From: CAZEJK01 sp964512045
Lineage (GTDB): Bacteria; Acidobacteriota; Thermoanaerobaculia; Thermoanaerobaculales; Sulfomarinibacteraceae
DNA: 10,032 bases
Assembly (NCBI GenBank): GCA_964512045.1
Contig: CAZEJK010000185.1
Location: 1-10,032, forward strand
Direction: 5' to 3'
Part shown: piece by piece, positions 6,280-10,032 of the stretch
Layout of the letters: every line of letters starts with the position of its first letter
How positions within the stretch are numbered: the first letter of the stretch is position 1
Translations under genes and position numbers: made by a program
The notes under the pieces: generated by a model
What the model was told of the DNA's origin: nothing
Databases searched by the model: none
The model's input: the letters and a program-made list of their open reading frames with translations, nothing else

Positions 6280-6296
6280 TACGGGAGAGCACGACG

Positions 6297-7037
6297 ATGA
6301 CCATCAGCAACTGCTACGCGGACTCAGAGCGTGCGGCGGCGTACGCCACGCTCGACTTTCCTGGAACCTACTACCTGGCATTCCGAGACCTGCCGCAGAT
6401 CATCGGGCCGCCGGCGCCCGGCGCTCGCGCGCTCGACTTCGGCTGCGGCACCGGCCGATCGACGCGGTTTCTCTCGAGCCTCGGCTTCGACGCGGTCGGG
6501 GTCGATATCGCCGCGGACATGATCGCGCAGGCACGGCGGTTGGATCCGGCCGGCGCATACCGACTGATCGCCGACGCGGATCTGGAGCCCCTTGCCGGGG
6601 AGCGGTTCCAGGTGGTCCTGTCGGCGTTCACCTTCGACAACATCCCGACCGACGCGGCCAAGCTCGCCAACCTCCGAGCGATCCGGTCGCGTCTCGCCGA
6701 CGGCGGCCGGTTCGTCAACCTGGTCTCCTCGCCCGAGATCTACTGCCACGAGTGGGCGTCGTTCACCACGCGGGAGTTCCCCGAGAACCGCACCGTCAAG
6801 AGCGGCGACGTGGTGCGGATCGTGATGACTGACGTTGCGGATCGGAGACCGGTGGAGGACGTGGTGTGCACCCACGAGGCGTACCGGCGGCTCCACGCCC
6901 AGGCGGGCCTCGAGGAGCTGCAGGTGCACCGCCCCCTCGGCCGCGCCGACGACCCGGTCGCGTGGGTCTCGGAGACCGAGATCCCGCCGTGGACGGTGTC
7001 GGTGCTGCGTGCGGCCGCTGTTGACGGTAGCAGTTGA
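6297..7037 (+). CDS. Class I SAM-dependent methyltransferase
   Basis: A 246-residue protein with the Rossmann-like methyltransferase core. Motif I is ALDFGCGTGRSTRFL (45-59), the acidic residue binding the SAM ribose is D70 in VGVDIAADMI, the adenine region is around DADLEPL (93-99), and the post-motif strand is VVLSAFTFDNIP (106-117) followed by LADGGRFVNLVSS (133-145). The C-terminal part (150-240) contributes the substrate pocket and resembles small-molecule O/N-methyltransferases, but I cannot name a substrate. ATG 6297 has GGGAGAG (6283-6289) seven bases upstream, and the gene begins 17 bases after the aminotransferase stop, so the two are probably translated from one message. Together with a MocR-type regulator this suggests modification of an amine or amino-acid derivative, which is inference from neighbourhood only. 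Confidence 0.87.
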   Translation: MTISNCYADSERAAAYATLDFPGTYYLAFRDLPQIIGPPAPGARALDFGCGTGRSTRFLSSLGFDAVGVDIAADMIAQARRLDPAGAYRLIADADLEPLAGERFQVVLSAFTFDNIPTDAAKLANLRAIRSRLADGGRFVNLVSSPEIYCHEWASFTTREFPENRTVKSGDVVRIVMTDVADRRPVEDVVCTHEAYRRLHAQAGLEELQVHRPLGRADDPVAWVSETEIPPWTVSVLRAAAVDGSS

Positions 7038-7450
7038 TCAGCACGGCGGACCGTCTCAATTGCTGGTTCGCCCTCATCTGACGGGATCTGCCAGGCGGTG
7101 CGTCGAGCGACGCATCGGGAGCCGCCACCGCGCTGCGAGCCGCTCGCCTGTCGACGTGGCGGCACGTTTTCGGTGTCTTCGCGCTGAGTGACTGAGTGGT
7201 AGACTTGACGAAACATCCGAAGGAGATGAGGTCGTCGTGATGGTGGCGTGGGCGAGTGGCGTTCGCGCTTCCGTTTCGGGGTTCGCTGGCAGCGGGTGTG
7301 CCGACGGTGCGGTGTTCCGGTGCAGAGGCGAGACCGTGTCCTGGTTCGGGCTCTCCGGCTGGTGATCCACAGCCCTTTTCGCCGGGAGCTGGAGGCCTCG
7401 CTTTGGTACGAGATGCCCGTGATGGGCAGAACCAACGGGAGGTGGGTTCC
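7038..7450. other. Intergenic stretch before the beta-helix gene
   Basis: About 413 bases without a gene I can support. It contains a perfect inverted repeat TGCGTCG-AG-CGACGCA (7099-7114), which has no T tract and so is not a clear terminator, and an AAGGAG (7220-7225) that could serve GTG 7237 or ATG 7240, opening a 40-odd-codon frame to the stop at 7363-7365 with no recognisable features. The next AG-rich site, GGGAGG at 7437-7442, belongs to the beta-helix gene. A long 5' leader of that gene is possible, but I recognise no riboswitch class. Confidence 0.4.
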
Positions 7451-9496
7451 ATGTTCAGATCACAGAGGTCTCATCAACAGCTCTTCTTCGTGGCACCCTG
7501 GCTTGCCGCGATCGCCATGCTGATCCTACCCTCGGTCTCGGCGCTGGCCGCCGAGTACCACGTTGCGCCGGCCGACGGGGCGTGCAGCGACGCGGGGCCC
7601 GGAAGCGCGAGCCAGCCGTGGTGCACGCTCGAGCAGGCAACCGAGGTGCTCGAGGCGGGCGACACGGCCTGGCTTCACGGCGGAGTGTACGCGGAGCAGC
7701 TCATCACCATCCGTGGAGGTAGCGCCAGTGCGGGGTCCATCGTCTTTGCCGCGGCGCCTGGGCAGCAACCGGTGATCGATGGGACCGGGGTCACCACCGG
7801 CAACAACGGGGTCCTCGTCGGCCACGACTACATCAAGCTCCTCGGTCTCGAGATCCGTAACTGGAACGACAACGGCGTGTGGGTCGAGGGAGCGGGCTTT
7901 CTCGAGATCTCCGACTGCGTGGTCCACGACGTGACGTACGGCATCGGCCTGTTCGACGGTGCCCACGACTTCGTGCTCGACCGGGTCGAGATCTACGCCT
8001 TCGATCTGTACGGCTTCGACGCGTCGTACGAGAGTACCCCCTGCTACAACGGAACCCTCAACGACTGCGTGGCCCACGGCGCCCGCGATCCGGACCAGAA
8101 CGTGGACGGCTTCGCACTCGGCCATGGCGCCCAGCATGATTTTGTCCTCAACCGCTGCGTCACCTACGACGTCTATGACGGCTTCGATATCTCGGCGAGG
8201 AGCACGACTCTCAATCGATGTGCCGCCTACGCGTGCGGTAACGCCTGCTACAAGATCTGGCAGGACGACGTCACCGTTGTCAACTCGCTCGGGTGGAACA
8301 GCGGCAATGCGGTGGTCGAGCTCGACTGGGACGGCGAGCCGGGCACGACGACATTGCGCAACTGCACCTTCTTCGACGCCACCACGTTCACGATCTGGGT
8401 CGAGAACGCAGGTGACAGCCTGCACATGACCAACTGCATCATCGCCGGCGGGGACAACATCGGGCTCGCTTTCGAGCAGCTTGGCGTCGACAACTATGTG
8501 GGCAACCACAACGTCTTCCACAACGGCAACAGCGCACGGGTGATCGTCGTCGGCTACGAGGACGAGTTCACAGCCGCCCAGGTGGCGGCCGGCGCCTGGG
8601 CGACCTACAGCGGCCAGGATGACCACTCTCTGCTCGAGGAGGACGTCGCAGCCCTCTTCGTCGACCCTTCGGGCTACGATCTCCACCTCCTGGAGGATGC
8701 GGTGGCGGTGGACGCCGGCACCAGCGTGAGCGCGCCGACCGAGGACTACGACGGCGACCCGCGCCCACAGGGTTCGGGGTGGGATATCGGTGCCTACGAG
8801 TATGGGGGAGGCCAGCAGCCGACGTATCCGTATGTCTACTTCCTCGAGCTCGCCGCGCACCAGCAGGGCAGCTTCGGAAGCCTGTGGGTCACCGACGTCG
8901 TGGCCTTCAACGAAGCCGCGGGAGATGCTGATCTGGAGCTGGTGCTGCACGCCGGCGCCGGCGATATCAGCACGACCGCCTCCGTCGTAGGAGGCGCCCA
9001 GGGTGTGTTCGCTGACGTGGTCGGGCTCCTCGTGCTCGAAGGCAAGGGCGTCTTGGAGGTGCGCTCGAGCGAGCCGCTGAGGGCTGCCGCCCGCACCTAC
9101 AACATGGCGACGACCGGCACCTTCGGACAGGCGTTCGCGCTGTACACGCGAGACGATGGTCTGAGTGCTGGTGAGTCGGCGTGGCTGCTGCAGCTACGCC
9201 AGCAGTCCAACACATTCCGCACCAACATTGCAGTGGCCAACACCGGCTCGGTCGACGCCGAGGTCCGGGTGCGGTTGCGTTCCACCGACGGTAGCGAGCT
9301 CCACGTCTACACCCTGCGCGTCGAGGCGGCAACGGTGGTCCAGGACATCGAGCCGTTTGCGCGGCGAGCCAACCGTCCCGACCTGGGGTGGGGGTTTGCT
9401 CGAGTGGAGGTCGTGAGTGGGACCGGAGTCTTGGTCTCGGCCTCGGTGGTGGACTCTCGCACCAACGATGCCACGACGGTGGTCATGCGGCGGTGA
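7451..9496 (+). CDS. Secreted right-handed beta-helix protein with choice-of-anchor-Q segment and C-terminal beta domain
   Basis: 681 residues. A Sec signal peptide is visible: basic start (R3, R6), hydrophobic run LFFVAPWLAAIAMLILPSVS (11-30), and a cleavage motif ALA-A near 33/34. Residues 35-420 have the repeating short-strand pattern of parallel beta-helix proteins (pectate-lyase-like), opening with EYHVAPADGACSDAGPGSAS and continuing with repeats of the type FLEISDCVVHDVTYGIGLFD and DFVLNRCVTYDVYDGFDISA. Residues 420-453 (AVDAGTSVSAP, YDGDPRPQGSGWDIGAYEYG) match the ending typical of choice-of-anchor-Q proteins. Residues 458-681 form a separate domain with TDVVAFNEAAGDADL, RTYNMATTGTFGQAFA and FRTNIAVANTGSVDAEVRVR, a pattern I know from secreted Acidobacteriota proteins; its role is unknown. 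The helix may bind or cleave a polysaccharide, but no catalytic residues are assigned. ATG 7451 has GGGAGG eight bases upstream and precedes the signal peptide; earlier in-frame starts lack this. Confidence 0.85.
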   Translation: MFRSQRSHQQLFFVAPWLAAIAMLILPSVSALAAEYHVAPADGACSDAGPGSASQPWCTLEQATEVLEAGDTAWLHGGVYAEQLITIRGGSASAGSIVFAAAPGQQPVIDGTGVTTGNNGVLVGHDYIKLLGLEIRNWNDNGVWVEGAGFLEISDCVVHDVTYGIGLFDGAHDFVLDRVEIYAFDLYGFDASYESTPCYNGTLNDCVAHGARDPDQNVDGFALGHGAQHDFVLNRCVTYDVYDGFDISARSTTLNRCAAYACGNACYKIWQDDVTVVNSLGWNSGNAVVELDWDGEPGTTTLRNCTFFDATTFTIWVENAGDSLHMTNCIIAGGDNIGLAFEQLGVDNYVGNHNVFHNGNSARVIVVGYEDEFTAAQVAAGAWATYSGQDDHSLLEEDVAALFVDPSGYDLHLLEDAVAVDAGTSVSAPTEDYDGDPRPQGSGWDIGAYEYGGGQQPTYPYVYFLELAAHQQGSFGSLWVTDVVAFNEAAGDADLELVLHAGAGDISTTASVVGGAQGVFADVVGLLVLEGKGVLEVRSSEPLRAAARTYNMATTGTFGQAFALYTRDDGLSAGESAWLLQLRQQSNTFRTNIAVANTGSVDAEVRVRLRSTDGSELHVYTLRVEAATVVQDIEPFARRANRPDLGWGFARVEVVSGTGVLVSASVVDSRTNDATTVVMRR

Positions 9497-9501
9497 GCGC
9501 A

Positions 9502-9514
9502 GGTGACAGTCACC
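9502..9514. other. Short palindrome between the convergent genes
   Basis: GGTGAC-A-GTCACC is a perfect 6-base inverted repeat around a central A, six bases after the end of the beta-helix gene. No T tract follows on either strand, so an intrinsic terminator is not supported; it could be a weak two-way stop signal or a protein site. Only the symmetry is seen. Confidence 0.25.
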
Positions 9515-9542
9515 CAAGCTGAGCGGTTCTTGCCGGCGCTGG

Positions 9543-10032
9543 TTACCCGGAGCTCCGCTCGATTCCGAGCGCCTTGAGGCGCCGGTAGAGCGTCGCGCGG
9601 CTGATGCCGAGCTGCTCGGCGGCGGCGTCCGTGCTGGCCGTGTCGTTCAGCGTGCGGCTGATGATCTCGCGTTCGGCGTGCTCGAGCTGGCTGGCCAAGG
9701 CGCCTGTGGTGGGAGCCGTGCGAGGGTGCTGCAGGTGCGAGCTGAGGCGACCGCTGTCGAGAAGCTCGCCGTCCTCGAGGAACAGGACGGCGCGGTTCAT
9801 CTCCGTCTCCAGCTCGCGGATGTTGCCGGGCCAGTGGTAGGCGGTGAGGGTCTCCAGCGCCTGGCGGGAGACGCCGCGGACGCGGACTCCGGCGCGGACG
9901 CCGGCGCGAGACAGGAAGTGGGCGGCGAGGTTGGGGATGTCGGCCCGACGCTGACGCAGCGGCGGAAGCTCGACGACCCAGCCGGCGATCCGGTGCTACA
10001 GATCGGCGCGGAACGCGCTGCTGTCGATCATC
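9543..10032 (-). pseudogene. Sigma-54-dependent AAA+ activator, C-terminal part with in-frame amber; 5' end outside window
   Basis: Read from the right edge: MIDSSAFRADL, then TAG at 9998-9996, then HRIAGWVVELPPLRQRRADI, later AYHWPGNIRELETEMNRAVL and the Fis-type helix-turn-helix LEHAEREIISRTL ... AAEQLGISRATLYRRLKALG, ending in TAA at 9545-9543. This is the normal end of an NtrC-type enhancer-binding protein: the FR(A/E)DLYYR segment, PPLR.R..DI, the WPGNIREL of the AAA+ lid, and a C-terminal DNA-binding domain. Such proteins remodel sigma-54 RNA polymerase, often under a histidine kinase. The amber stands exactly where the family has tyrosine in DLYxR, so TAC or TAT to TAG by one base is the simplest reading. 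From this codon the protein would lose its lid and DNA-binding domain. A translational restart at ATG 9800 would make only a short DNA-binding piece and is not supported by a ribosome site. Confidence 0.88.

Noticed and set aside
7237..7365. Small open frame starting GTG-ATG after AAGGAG
   Set aside because: The spacing is long (11-14 bases), the peptide has no features, and no conservation can be tested here.
7526..8950. Minus-strand open frame of 474 codons
   Set aside because: Antisense to the beta-helix gene; composition and lack of motifs fit a shadow of the biased third codon positions.
9543..9800. Standalone 85-residue Fis-like protein
   Set aside because: The same frame continues upstream with clear sigma-54 activator sequence, so it is the tail of a larger gene interrupted by TAG.

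Overview
This is a high-GC window with three parts: an integron at the left, a small PLP-enzyme/methyltransferase operon in the middle, and a secreted beta-helix protein plus the tail of a sigma-54 activator at the right. No rRNA or housekeeping marker fixes the host. The GC-rich coding and the C-terminal domain of the secreted protein, which ends in a pattern I associate with secreted proteins of Acidobacteriota (Thermoanaerobaculia-like), point weakly to that phylum or to a related environmental lineage.

Left part (1-2996, minus strand): an integron. Reading leftward, there is a tyrosine recombinase of the IntI type (2996-2163), an attI-like core (GTTGGGC at 1947-1941), cassette 1 (VOC/glyoxalase-fold protein), an attC site, cassette 2 (CbrC-family cysteine-rich protein), a second attC site, and cassette 3 (PD-(D/E)XK nuclease of the Mrr/restriction type, running off the left edge). 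The two attC sites have nearly identical L arms but different terminal stems, as in sedentary chromosomal arrays. Unusually, intI lies on the same strand as its cassettes with attI after its stop codon, which is the rare 'inverse integron' layout. The intI frame keeps the whole catalytic domain and the IntI-specific insert but has no recognisable N-terminal core-binding domain, so the enzyme is probably dead or mis-assembled at its 5' end.

Middle (3543-7037, plus strand): a MocR/GabR-type regulator (GntR winged helix plus fold-type I aminotransferase domain) carrying a one-base frameshift near 4821-4825, then a class III aminotransferase 11 nt downstream, then a class I SAM methyltransferase 17 nt further on. 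This looks like one transcription unit in which a PLP-sensing regulator controls amine/amino-acid chemistry; the substrate cannot be read from the sequence. Repeats just upstream of the regulator are candidate operator sites.

Right part: after a 413-base stretch without a convincing gene comes an exported right-handed beta-helix protein (7451-9496), then, convergent, the 3' end of a sigma-54-dependent AAA+/Fis-type activator that contains an in-frame amber codon (9998-9996). Three broken or shortened genes in 10 kb (intI, the MocR gene, the sigma-54 activator) may mean sequencing or assembly errors, or real decay; the window cannot decide between these.
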